Shown in pieces: positions 8,652-18,576 of a stretch of DNA of 40,822 nucleotides. Below the pieces are notes generated by a model. The model saw only the letters and a program-made list of their open reading frames with translations, was not told the DNA's origin and made no database searches. Numbering within the stretch: the first letter of the stretch is position 1; each line of letters opens with the position of its first letter. The position numbers and the translations under genes were made by a program. Source of the stretch: Nevskia sp. (GTDB lineage: Bacteria > Pseudomonadota > Gammaproteobacteria > Nevskiales > Nevskiaceae); assembly GCA_031291075.1 (NCBI GenBank), contig JARLJS010000221.1, forward strand, positions 1-40,822. Direction: 5' to 3'.

Positions 8652-10702
8652 TCAGCCTTCGGTCAGCACCGGGAGCATGGGCGCGGGGGTCATGGGCGCC
8701 GGAGCGCGCGGCAGAGGCATCGGCACCGGCGGAGGCGGCGGCGGCGCCAGGCGGTTGGCGAGGCGCTCGCGCACCGCGTTCAGCTCGCGCACGAACACCT
8801 CGCGGCTGAAAGTCACCGGCAGGCGCAGCGCGACGACGGCGAGATCCAGCGCGAGCCGCCGGCCGGGTTCGCCCTCGTAGAGCGTGCCGATGCTGCCGAC
8901 CAGGGCGAACACCGCGCGCGACAGGTGCAGGTAATCGCGCTTCAGCACCAGGCCGACCTGCTGCGTGTTGGACATCAGGTGCAGCACGCTCTGGCCGCGC
9001 GCGTGCAGCCCGGCCACGCCGCCGCGGCGCAGCTCGCCGATGAAGCCACTGCCGGTCAGGCGCGTCACGCCCTTCTTGCGCAGGGTTTCCTCCAGCGCCG
9101 CCACGATCTCGTCGCGGCGCTCCAGGTTGGCTTCCGGCTGGGTGCTGAGGCGGATCAGCGCGTCGGCCAGCAGGTCGGTATCGGCCAGGATCGCCCCGGC
9201 CAGATAGTCCCACACCGGCCCCCACTTGCCGTTGAGATCGACCACGTTGCCCCAGTCGATCAGGTTGAGGCGGCCGTCGGCGCCCACCATCAGATTGCCG
9301 GGATGCAGGTCGCCGTGCATCTCGCGGAAGGCGAAGGCGTGGTACACCACCGTGTAGAGCAGCTGCTCGGCCAGGCGCAACTGGAAGCGGCGGCGGTCGC
9401 GCCGCGGCATGCGCGCCAGCGCGCGCGGCAGGCTTTGCGCATCGCCCAGGTACTCCATCTCCAGGACGCGTCGGCTGCTGCCGTACAGCTCCGGCACGCG
9501 CCACAGCCGTCCCTGCAGGCTGCGCTGGTAGAAGCGCAGGTGGTTGCGGGCCTCCGCCTCGAAGTCCAGCTCCTCCACGAAGCCGGCCACGAACTCGTCG
9601 ACCTGCTCCTGCAGCGCGCGCAGGAACGGCGTCAGCTTGGAGTGCGGCGCCCAGTACTGGCTGGACATGATGGCCAGGCCGATCACCAGCTTGCCGATGA
9701 CGAACTCGCGGTCGAGGTTGTGACGGCCGACCTTGACGATGATCGGCCGCAGCACTTCCTTGCCGCCTTCCAGGAACGGCTTCTTGGCCAGGTAGACCGA
9801 GCCGATCGAGCCCGACTTGAGCGGCTTGTCCGCTTCGAACCCCATGTACAGCTTGTCCGGCAGCTTGCCGAAGCACTCGACGAAGGCGGCGTTGACCTCC
9901 TCCGCGTCCATCGGCCGCACATCCTCGTGGAACACCGCCAGCTCCCTGGCGATCTCGTCGGGCAGGAAGTCGGCGTTGGCCGCCGCCACCTGCGCCAGCT
10001 TGATGAACAGCGGGCCGAACTCGTTGACCATCGCCGCCGCGATCCTGGCCTGGCTGCGGAAGTCCTTGGGGTCGGCCTGGAAGAACGGCTTGATGTAGCG
10101 CAGGGCGCGCACCTGCCGGCGCACGATGACGGCATCCTGCCTGACCTGGGCGGCGCGCTTGAGCAGCTCGTTGAGCTGCCACTGGTTGAAGCGCTTGCCC
10201 GCCTTGAGCAGATTGATCACCTCGACCAGCAACGGTTCGTAGGAGCGGATCACCAGCCGCACCATGTCCAGGCCGAGCTCGCCCAGCCCCTTCAGCTCGG
10301 GCGAGGAGAACAGCTCGTTGAAGAAACGCCAGAACTCGTTGACCAGCGCCTCCGGCACCGGCACCGGGCTGCGCGCCACCACCTGCTCCACCACGAAGCG
10401 GATCAGGTCCTCGGTGGACTGCTCGTCCGGGATCAGCCGGCGCCGGCGCAGCACCTGCGTGATGCGCTCGGTGGAATGCAGGATCGGGTGCCGGTACAGG
10501 CCCTCGAAGGCGCGGTCGATCACTACACCGAGCTGGGCGCGGTCGACGTCGTCATTGGAACCCAGCAGGCGCAGCAGCGGCATGAAGCCGCGCGTCACGT
10601 TGACGGTGGACAGCCCCAGCGACCCCAGTTCGCGCAGCAGGCTGCGCGGCTTGTCCGGCGCGGTGTCGTGCGCCGTCCCGGCACCGCGCTGGCTCGGTCC
10701 GC

Positions 10703-10706
<4 letters not shown>
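8652..10706 (-). CDS. ABC1/UbiB-family atypical kinase-like protein
   Basis: 684-residue protein of the ABC1/AarF/UbiB family, whose members support ubiquinone synthesis or lipid homeostasis through an atypical kinase fold. Visible elements are FIKLAQ at about 233-238 (family norm KxGQ), a P-loop equivalent [11 protein letters not shown] at about 295, the catalytic segment HGDLHPGN at about 463, and LIDWG (usually DFG). The long helical N-terminus (1-200) and the proline-rich tail ([12 protein letters not shown]) are extra. The GTG at 10706 overlaps the ribA stop (GTGA); a longer open frame to 11153 only shadows ribA. The departures from KxGQ and DFG mark a divergent subfamily; kinase or ATPase activity is uncertain. 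Confidence 0.85.
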
Positions 10707-11352
<646 letters not shown>

Positions 11353-11356
<4 letters not shown>

Positions 11357-12783
11357 GCGCCGAAGTAGTTCTGACCGCAGACGCGCAGGGTGCGGCCGTT
11401 GACCGCCGCGGCCAGCGGGCTGGCGAAGAAAGTGACCGCCTCGGCGATGTCGATCGGCAGGCCGCCCTGGCCCAGCGACGACAGGCGCCGTCCGACCTCG
11501 CGGGGAATCGCGGGCATGGCGGCGGTCATCTGCGTCTCGATGAAGCCGGGCGCCACCGCGTTGATGGCGCCGCCGCGGCCGGCCATCTCGGCGGCCAGCG
11601 ACTCGACGTAGCCGATCACGCCGGCCTTGGTGGCGCCGTAGTTGGTCTGGCCGGCGTTGCCGCCGATGCCGCCGATGGAGGAGATGCAGACCATGCGCGC
11701 GCCCGGCTTGAGCCCGCCGGCGAGCAGTTGTTCGTTGATGCGCAGGATGGCGCCGAAGTTGACGTCCAGCACCTGGTCCCAGAAGTGCGGCGGCATGTTC
11801 TTCAGCATCTTGTCGCGCGTGATACCCGCGTTGTGCACGACGATGTCGGCGCCTCCGAAGCGCTTGTCCAGTTCCCCGGCGATGCGCGCCGGCGCGTCCA
11901 CCGCGGTGATGTCGAGGGGTAGTCCGAACCCGTTGATGGCCGCCAGCGTCTGTCCCAGCATACCCTCTTCCTGGGGCCGGTCGATGCCCACCACCTGCGC
12001 GCCCTCGCGCGCCAGGGTCGCCGCGATGGCGGCGCCGATGCCACGCGCCGCGCCGGTGACCACCGCCACCTTGCCGCTCAGGGTGGCGCCGAACTCCCGC
12101 AGCGGCGCCGCGGGCGCGAACGGCGCGGTCAGGGCCAGCGGCTGGCCGGTGACGAACGCGGCGTGCTCGGACAGGAAGAAGCGCAGCGGGCCCGCCAGCA
12201 GCGCGTCGGCGTCGCGGCCGACCTCCAGCAGGTTGACGGTGATCCCCTTCTTGCCGACCTCCTTGCCCAGCGAGCGCACGAAGCCGCGCAGGGCCTGGCT
12301 GGCGGCATGCGCGGCAGCGTCGCGATTCTCGGCCGGCGCGCGCGACAGCAGCAGCACGCGACCGTTGGCCGGGATGCGCGACACTTGCGGCTGGCAGAAA
12401 TCGTACAGCTCCCGCAGGTCGGCCGGGCCGCGGACGCCGCTGGCGTCGTAGACCAGGGCGAACGGCCCATTGCCGCGGTCCTCGGCACCTGGCTCTGTCT
12501 TCAGCGCGATTCCGGCCGCGGCGGCCGCCTGCTTGATGGCGGGCAGGCCGGCATGGCTGGGGGCGATGCGGATCACCGCCCCGGCGGAATGCAGAGCCGC
12601 CAGCAACGACCCGGCCAGCCCGGCGCCGCTGCCGCCCCCCAGCAGCACCGGCCGTTCCGCCAGGGGCTGAGCCGCAAACCCCGACTCGGCCCGGCGCAGG
12701 CGCGGCGGGGCCGGCAGCCCGAGGGCGGCGGCGATGCTCTTTCCCAGAGGGGAATTGGCAAAGTCGAGGTATCGATCCGACAT
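11353..12783 (-). CDS. high-molecular-weight 3-oxoacyl-ACP/CoA reductase (FabG4-like SDR)
   Basis: 476-residue two-domain short-chain reductase. Residues 1-225 form a degenerate Rossmann-like domain. Residues about 235-476 form the active SDR domain, with TGAARGIG (243-250), NAG (318-320), the catalytic serine near 368, Y382 and K386 (NYGATKAG). This layout is that of the high-molecular-weight FabG group, which reduces 3-oxoacyl thioesters with NAD(P)H. It heads the fabG-ribA-ABC1-pyrD run, overlapping ribA by four bases. Its true role (fatty-acid synthesis, beta-oxidation or polyhydroxyalkanoate precursors) is not clear from context. Confidence 0.88.
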
Positions 12784-13078
12784 GAACGCTCCGGGATGAT
12801 CTTAAAGCGCGGGGAAAAAGGGCGCGTATTATCGCAGCCTCCTACGCCGCGCGACAGCGCGCCGCCGACATGACCGCGACGTCCGTCGGATCAAGCGCTT
12901 GCGGCGCAATGCCGTGGCCGCGCGCAACCTGACCTGCACCGCAGCTTGCGGCAGGGCGCGGATTTGTTTACAAAGGCCGTCCGCATGCCGGAGCCGGCCT
13001 GCGGTCAGGGCATTTGAAAATATTTAGTCACGTCGAACCGGCGCAAGACCGGGCAGGCGCCCATGCGGGGGAGCGGTC
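12784..13078. other. divergent intergenic region
   Basis: 295 bp separate the fabG operon (minus) from the small membrane-protein gene (plus), so promoters of both must be here. AT-rich patches occur near 12965 (TTGTTTACAA) and 13015 (TTTGAAAATATTTAG), but no canonical -35/-10 pair can be assigned confidently. No ORF, RNA or repeat was recognised. Confidence 0.4.
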
Positions 13079-13339
13079 ATGCACAAGTACAGCCTAGGCG
13101 CGGTCGGAGCGTTCATCTTCGCCATCACCGGCTACGCCGCGTTCTTCGCCTACGCAGGCACTGGCTCCGCGCCTCCCGCGCAGGTCGCCGTCAAGCGTTC
13201 CCCGGAGGAAACCGCCGCGCGCGACCGCATGGCCCAGCTGGTGGCCGAGGTGGCGGCCCGCAGCGCCGCCCGCACCGCGAAAACGGTCGCGCTGAACCAC
13301 CTGCAGGCACCGCCCGACGCGGCCTCCGACGGCCACTGA
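13079..13339 (+). CDS. small membrane-anchored protein of unknown function
   Basis: 86-residue ORF with ATG at 13079, preceded by GGGGGAG at good spacing. An N-terminal hydrophobic helix (about residues 7-27, GAVGAFIFAITGYAAFFAYA) is followed by a charged, alanine-rich and probably helical segment (RMAQLVAEVAARSAARTAK). The topology suggests a single-pass inner-membrane protein with a periplasmic tail. No family is recognised. It precedes the Ala/Pro-rich anchored protein by 223 bp on the same strand. Confidence 0.6.
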   Translation: MHKYSLGAVGAFIFAITGYAAFFAYAGTGSAPPAQVAVKRSPEETAARDRMAQLVAEVAARSAARTAKTVALNHLQAPPDAASDGH

Positions 13340-13562
13340 GCGGCCTGCCCGGAACCGCCCGCACCCGGGCGGTGCTGTTAACAAGCCTTTGATTTCGGTA
13401 AAGTCCGTTGTCAGGCGGGCGGAGGGCGCGCGGCGTGGTGGCGCCCAACCGGCCGGCCGCGGACCCGGTCGGACTCCGGCACCAGGGCTGGAGTGGTGGG
13501 CGGGGTTGGGACGGCCGGTGATCGACCACGTGGAAAGAACGAGGCTCTAGGGGCTTTTTGCA

Positions 13563-14756
13563 ATGACATTCACTCGTGTCAGCATTATCGTCGTCATCAC
13601 AGCGGTCGCCGTCTATCTCGGCCTGAACCTGCTGCTGCCGCGCAGCCGCACCGAACAGAAGGCGGCCGCAACCACCACCCCCGATCAGGTCTTCGGCAGC
13701 AACAGCGCCAGCACCGCAGTGCCGGCGCCGGCGCCGGCGCCCGACAGCGGCGGCACCGGGACGGCGGCATCGAGCTCCGGCGGTGCGGAAACCGCCGGTG
13801 CAGCCTCGGCCCCGGCGGCGGAGCAGCCGGCTCCGGCTTCGAGCGAGAGCACCGCCGCAGCGGCACCGCCCCCCGCGTCGGAGACCGGCGCCGCAAGCAC
13901 CTCCTCCGCCCCCGCCGAAAGTTCTGCTTCCGCCGCCCCTGCGGAAACCTCCGCTTCCGCCGCGCCGGCCACCGCATCGGCTCCGGGATTGAACGAGGAG
14001 GAAGCCCGCAAGATCGCCGAAGAAGTCGGTCGTAAGGTGGCTACCCAGGTCGCGTCCTCGGTGGTGCAGAGCCAGGGCAAGCCGGCGGGCGCCGAATCCG
14101 CCGCCGGCGGCGAAGCCGCTGCCGGCACCACCCTGACCGCCGACCAGGTCCGCCAGATCGCCACCGAAGCCGCGCGCGAAGCGGTGCGCGAGGAGCTGGC
14201 CCAGCACGGCGGTTCCACCGCCGCTGCGCCGGCGACCAGCGAGATGGCCGCCAGCGAAACCCCGGCCGCCGCGGCGCCGGTGCATAAGAAGAAGAAGGAG
14301 AAGCACGCCGCCCCGGCGCAGGAAGCGACCGCGGTGGCATCGGTCGCGCCGTCGGGCCACAAGCACAAGCACGCCGGGCACCTCCCCTCCGGGCAGAAAG
14401 CGCGCAGCGGAGAGCAGGCCGTCGATGTCATCAGCTCGTGGTGGCCGGCGGTGGACAAGCAGAGCACGTCCCAGCAGAACCTGGTCTACGCGGGCGAGGC
14501 CGCCTTCGACAAGGCGATCGTACTGCTGTTCTCGGACCCCATCGGCGACGCCGCCGCGGCTTCCAGCCATATCCAGGTGTTCAAGATGGACGGCACCCCG
14601 GCCTCGGGCCAGTGGGAACTCAGCCCGCAGAACCCGCGCATGCTGGTGTTCAAGACCAGCCCGGGCCGCTACACCGTGGTGCTGGCGCCGGAGCTCGCCG
14701 CGGCTTCCGGCAAGACCCTGGGCATCGGCCTGCACGGACCGGTGTACGTCCACTGA
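13563..14756 (+). CDS. Ala/Pro-rich membrane-anchored protein
   Basis: 397-residue protein. A single hydrophobic helix at residues about 6-25 would anchor it in the inner membrane. A low-complexity Ala/Ser/Pro linker (about 35-140) follows, then two short charged helices (EEEARKIAEEVGRKVATQV and DQVRQIATEAAREAVREEL), a Lys/His-rich patch (HKKKKEKH, HKHKHAGH), and a compact C-terminal domain (about 285-397) that looks beta-rich and Ig-like. No family is recognised. The His patch might bind metal, but that is speculation. The histidine-phosphatase gene starts 19 bp after its stop. Confidence 0.65.
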   Translation: MTFTRVSIIVVITAVAVYLGLNLLLPRSRTEQKAAATTTPDQVFGSNSASTAVPAPAPAPDSGGTGTAASSSGGAETAGAASAPAAEQPAPASSESTAAAAPPPASETGAASTSSAPAESSASAAPAETSASAAPATASAPGLNEEEARKIAEEVGRKVATQVASSVVQSQGKPAGAESAAGGEAAAGTTLTADQVRQIATEAAREAVREELAQHGGSTAAAPATSEMAASETPAAAAPVHKKKKEKHAAPAQEATAVASVAPSGHKHKHAGHLPSGQKARSGEQAVDVISSWWPAVDKQSTSQQNLVYAGEAAFDKAIVLLFSDPIGDAAAASSHIQVFKMDGTPASGQWELSPQNPRMLVFKTSPGRYTVVLAPELAAASGKTLGIGLHGPVYVH

Positions 14757-14775
14757 GCCCGACGTTGCTGACAGC

Positions 14776-15471
14776 GTGACAACCCTGATCCTGGCGCGCC
14801 ACGGCCAGGCCTCGTTCGGCGCGCGCAACTACGACGAGCTGTCGCCGATGGGCGAGCGTCAGTCGGTGCTGCTGGGCGAGCACTGGCAGCGCTGCGGACA
14901 GAGCTTCGACGCCGTCTACAGCGGCGATATGGTGCGCCAGCGCGGCACCGCGGCGCGCGCGCTGCTGGCCATGAGCCACGAGGGCCAGTTGACGGTCGAC
15001 ACCGCTTTCAACGAATTCGACCACCAGAACCTGATCCGCGCCTACCTGCCCCTGGTGGCGCGGGAAAATCCGGAGATCGCCGTCGACCGCAACACGCTGT
15101 TCGGCGACCGCAAGATCTTCCAGCGGCTGTTCGACCTGATCATCGCCTGCTGGGTATCGGAGCGCGAAGGTGCGTTACCGGTGAGCGAGCCCTGGAGCGC
15201 GTTTCAGACACGCTGCCTGGACGGCTTGCGCCGCATCGGCGAAAGTGGGGCGCAGCGGGTGGTGGTGTTCACCTCCGGCGGCGTCATCACCGCCGCGCTG
15301 CAGGCCGCGCTGCACCTGGAAAGCGCCGCCGCCTTCCGCCTCAACTGGCACATCCTCAACGCCTCCGTGCACACCTTCAAGCTCGGCGAGCGCGGCGCCG
15401 GCCTTCTGCGCTTCAACGACATCGCCCATCTCGAACTGGCCCAGGATCCCGGCCTGCTCACCTATCGCTGA
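14776..15471 (+). CDS. histidine phosphatase (phosphoglycerate mutase-like) family protein
   Basis: 231-residue cytoplasmic phosphatase-superfamily protein. The RHGQ motif sits at residues 8-11, with the phospho-accepting histidine at 9. DAVYSGDMVRQRGTA supplies the second arginine, and VVVFTSGGVI, in the usual place of the second catalytic histidine, lacks a clear histidine there. The GTG at 14776 was chosen because the RHG motif must lie near the N-terminus and no ATG is available. Substrate unknown; small metabolite phosphates are typical. The apparent loss of the second histidine (SGG where SHG is common) may lower or alter activity. Confidence 0.8.
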   Translation: MTTLILARHGQASFGARNYDELSPMGERQSVLLGEHWQRCGQSFDAVYSGDMVRQRGTAARALLAMSHEGQLTVDTAFNEFDHQNLIRAYLPLVARENPEIAVDRNTLFGDRKIFQRLFDLIIACWVSEREGALPVSEPWSAFQTRCLDGLRRIGESGAQRVVVFTSGGVITAALQAALHLESAAAFRLNWHILNASVHTFKLGERGAGLLRFNDIAHLELAQDPGLLTYR

Positions 15472-15556
15472 ACGACCCCGCTGTCATCCGCGGTTCAGTT
15501 GGCATTCAGCCCCGCTCTTGTATCAGATGCGCAGCGGGGAACTGGAGGAACGGGTC

Positions 15557-17212
15557 GTGCGCAAAGCCATTTCGCAGTACTGCCTGGCCGCGGCGCTTCT
15601 GACGCTGACCGCATGCTCGGGAGGCGGCGGTGGAGGCTCAAGCTCGGGACCGACGCAGCCGGCGGTTTCACAGGCCGACGCCACCCGTTTCCTCGAACAG
15701 AGCAGCTTCGGACCGACGCCCGCCGCCGTGACGCAGGTGCAGCAGATGGGCTTCGCCGCCTACCTGGCGCAGCAGTTCGCCACACCCGCCACCGGCTACA
15801 GCGGCTTCAGCTACCTGACGTCGAACCAGGCCGTGGGATGCCCAACCGGCTCGGCCTCGACCTGCGCGCGCGACAACTATTCGCTGTTCCCGCTGCAGAT
15901 GCAGTTCTTCCGCAACGCCCTGACCGGCCCCGACCAGCTCCGCCAGCGGGTGGCGCTGGCGCTGTCGCAGTTGATGGTGGTATCCGGCATCGAGGTGAAC
16001 CAGCCGTACGGCATGGCCGACTACCAGAACCTGCTGCTCAACGACGCCTTCGGCAATTATCGCCAGCTGCTCTACGACGTGACGCTGAGCCCGCCCATGG
16101 GCCGCTACCTCGACATAGCCAACAACGCCAAGGCCAACCCGGCCAAGGGCACCAATCCCAACGAGAACTACGGCCGCGAAGTCATGCAACTGTTCTCCAT
16201 CGGCCTGCAGCAGCTCAACGCCGACGGCACGCCCAAGCTCGACGGCAGCGGCAACCCCATCCCCACTTACACCCAGCCCACCATCGAAGGCTTCTCCAGC
16301 GTGTTCACCGGCTGGGTCTACCCGCCGCGCCAGGGCGCGCCGGTGTTCCCGGCGCCGGTCAACTACGACGGCCAGATGGTGCCGGTCGCCGCCCAGCACG
16401 ACGAGAACAGCAAGCTGCTGCTCAACGGCACCACCCTGCCCGCCGGCCAGGACCCCGCCACCGACCTGAACCAGGCGCTGGACAACATCTTCAACCATCC
16501 CAACGTCGGCCCCTTCATCGGCAAGCAGCTCATCCAGCAACTCGTCACCAGCAATCCCAGCCCGGCCTACGTGTCCCGCGTCAGCGCGGTATTCGCCGAC
16601 AACGGCCAGGGCGTGCGCGGCGACCTCAAGGCCGTGGTGCAGGCGATCCTGCTCGACCCCGAGGCACGCGGCGACGCCAACACCGATCCCAACTTCGGCA
16701 AGCTGCGCGAGCCGATCCTGCTCATCACCGCGTTCCTGCGCGGCATCGGCGGTGCCACCCAGAGCGACGGCGAATACCTGCGCAACGTCAGCGCCGCGCT
16801 GTCGCAAAACGTGTTCGACGCCGGCTCCGTGTTCAACTTCTACCCGCCCAACTACCCGCTGCACGGCACCAGCCTGGTGGGACCGCCGTTCGGCATCTAC
16901 GACCCGGCCACCGCCCTCACCCGCGCCGACTTCATCGTCAAGCTGCTCACCTCCAAGATCGCGCCCGACGCCACGGTGACGAACGCCACCGGCACCTCGC
17001 TCGACCTCACCGCCTGGCAGACCGCCGCGGCCGATACCGGCACCCTGGTGACGCAGATCAACCAGCTGTTCTTCCATGGCGCCATGTCCGGCGCGCTGCA
17101 GGCAAGCCTGACCCAGACGGTGAACGCGATCCCCGCCGCCGACACCGCCGACCGCGCCGGCGCGGCCCTGTACCTGGCGCTGGCATCGCCCGAATTCCAG
17201 GTGGAGCGCTGA
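15557..17212 (+). CDS. DUF1800 family lipoprotein
   Basis: 551-residue protein with a lipoprotein signal (VRKAISQYCLAAALLTLTAC, lipobox LTAC) followed by a Gly-rich spacer. The body has DUF1800 features: FLEQSSFGPTPAAV near the N-terminus, RQRVALALSQLMV, NENYGREVMQLFSIG and a conserved C-terminal half. The GTG at 15557 is chosen because TGGAGG lies 8 bases upstream and the lipobox then falls at the correct distance; longer frames shadow the phosphatase gene. It lies one base before a DUF1501 gene. This pair is often found together, but its function is unknown. Outer-membrane or periplasmic location is inferred from the lipobox. Confidence 0.88.
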   Translation: MRKAISQYCLAAALLTLTACSGGGGGGSSSGPTQPAVSQADATRFLEQSSFGPTPAAVTQVQQMGFAAYLAQQFATPATGYSGFSYLTSNQAVGCPTGSASTCARDNYSLFPLQMQFFRNALTGPDQLRQRVALALSQLMVVSGIEVNQPYGMADYQNLLLNDAFGNYRQLLYDVTLSPPMGRYLDIANNAKANPAKGTNPNENYGREVMQLFSIGLQQLNADGTPKLDGSGNPIPTYTQPTIEGFSSVFTGWVYPPRQGAPVFPAPVNYDGQMVPVAAQHDENSKLLLNGTTLPAGQDPATDLNQALDNIFNHPNVGPFIGKQLIQQLVTSNPSPAYVSRVSAVFADNGQGVRGDLKAVVQAILLDPEARGDANTDPNFGKLREPILLITAFLRGIGGATQSDGEYLRNVSAALSQNVFDAGSVFNFYPPNYPLHGTSLVGPPFGIYDPATALTRADFIVKLLTSKIAPDATVTNATGTSLDLTAWQTAAADTGTLVTQINQLFFHGAMSGALQASLTQTVNAIPAADTADRAGAALYLALASPEFQVER

Positions 17213-17213
17213 C

Positions 17214-18548
17214 ATGAGCAACGGCATCAATCGCAGAAACGTATTGCTGGGCTTGAGCGGCGGCCTGCTGGCGGCCCAGTTGCCGCTATTGTCGCGGCTG
17301 GCCCAGGCGGCGGACTACAAGGCGCTGGTCTGCGTGTTCATGTTTGGCGGCAACGACGGCAACAACACGGTGATCCCGCTCGACGCCACCAATTACGGCG
17401 CCTACAGCCAGGTGCGCGGCGGCCTCGCCATCGCCCAGAACCAGGTGGTGCCGCTGAGCCCCGCCAGCGGCACCGCGCAGTTCGGGCTGCATCCGGACCT
17501 GCAGCCGTTGCAGGCGATCTGGAACGCCGGCAGCCTGGCGGTGCTGTTCAACACCGGCACCCTGGTGGCGCCGATCACCAAAAGCCAGTATCTCGCCAAC
17601 AGCGCTCCCTACCCCGAAAACCTGTTCTCGCACGCCGACCAGCAGAACCAGTGGCAGGCGAGCATCAGCCAGGGCGATATCCGCAGCGGCTGGGGCGGCC
17701 GCATCGCCGACACCCTGGCGCCGGCCGGCACGCTGCCGCCGGTGATCTCCTTCAGCGGGCCGGATCTGTACACCCTCGGCACGAGCAACTCGCCCCTGTC
17801 GCTGCCGGCCAGTGGCAGCTTCGCCTTGTCGACCGATCCGGGGAGCTATGGCACGCAGATCGGCACCGCATTCCAGTCCGTGGCGCAGCAGCAAAGCTCC
17901 AACCTGACGCTGCAGGGAGCACAGGCGGTGCTGCAATCGGGCCTGCAGAACTCCACGCTGATCAACCGGATCATCACCGGCTCATCGTCGATCGACAGCC
18001 TGTTCAGCGGCCAGACCAGCAGCATCGCGCAACAGCTGCAGCGCGTGGCGCGCCTGATCGCCGCCCAGGCCCAGACCGGTGCGGCACGGCAGATCTTCTT
18101 CGTCTCACTGGGCAGCTTCGACACCCACAGCGACCAGCTCAACCGCCAGTCGCAACTATTCCAGCAACTGGCGCCGGCACTGGCGGCGTTCTACAACGCC
18201 ACCGTGCAGCTCGGCGTGGCCAGCCAGGTGACTACTTTCACACTGTCCGATTTCAGCCGCACCTTCCAACCTTCCGCCAACGGCGGCACCGACCACGCCT
18301 GGGGCAACCACCATTTCGTGCTGGGCGGCGCGGTGAAAGGACAGACCTTCTACGGCCAGTTCCCGCAGCTGACCCTCGGCGGCGCCAGCGACGTCAGCAC
18401 CGAGGGCCGCTGGCTGCCAACCCAGTCGGTCGACCAGTACGGCGCCACGCTGGCGAGCTGGTTCGGCGTGTCCGCCGGCAACCTGGCCACGGTGTTTCCC
18501 AACCTTGGCAATTTCAGCACGCCGAATCTGGGGTTCATGGGGAGCTAG
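17214..18548 (+). CDS. DUF1501 family exported protein
   Basis: 444-residue protein with a Tat-like N-terminus (NRRNVLLGLSGGLLAAQLP) and a sulfatase-like fold typical of DUF1501: FMFGGNDGNNTVIPL near the start, FFVSLGSFDTHSDQL in the middle and GTDHAWGNHHFVLGG toward the end. The Asp/His residues in these motifs resemble alkaline-phosphatase-superfamily metal sites. Export through Tat is inferred from the twin arginine. The ATG lies one base after the DUF1800 stop, so the two are one operon. It ends 28 bp from the convergent retron reverse transcriptase. The substrate is not known. Confidence 0.88.
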   Translation: MSNGINRRNVLLGLSGGLLAAQLPLLSRLAQAADYKALVCVFMFGGNDGNNTVIPLDATNYGAYSQVRGGLAIAQNQVVPLSPASGTAQFGLHPDLQPLQAIWNAGSLAVLFNTGTLVAPITKSQYLANSAPYPENLFSHADQQNQWQASISQGDIRSGWGGRIADTLAPAGTLPPVISFSGPDLYTLGTSNSPLSLPASGSFALSTDPGSYGTQIGTAFQSVAQQQSSNLTLQGAQAVLQSGLQNSTLINRIITGSSSIDSLFSGQTSSIAQQLQRVARLIAAQAQTGAARQIFFVSLGSFDTHSDQLNRQSQLFQQLAPALAAFYNATVQLGVASQVTTFTLSDFSRTFQPSANGGTDHAWGNHHFVLGGAVKGQTFYGQFPQLTLGGASDVSTEGRWLPTQSVDQYGATLASWFGVSAGNLATVFPNLGNFSTPNLGFMGS

Positions 18549-18576
18549 GTCCGGGTTGGAAGTCGCAGATGGCGCG

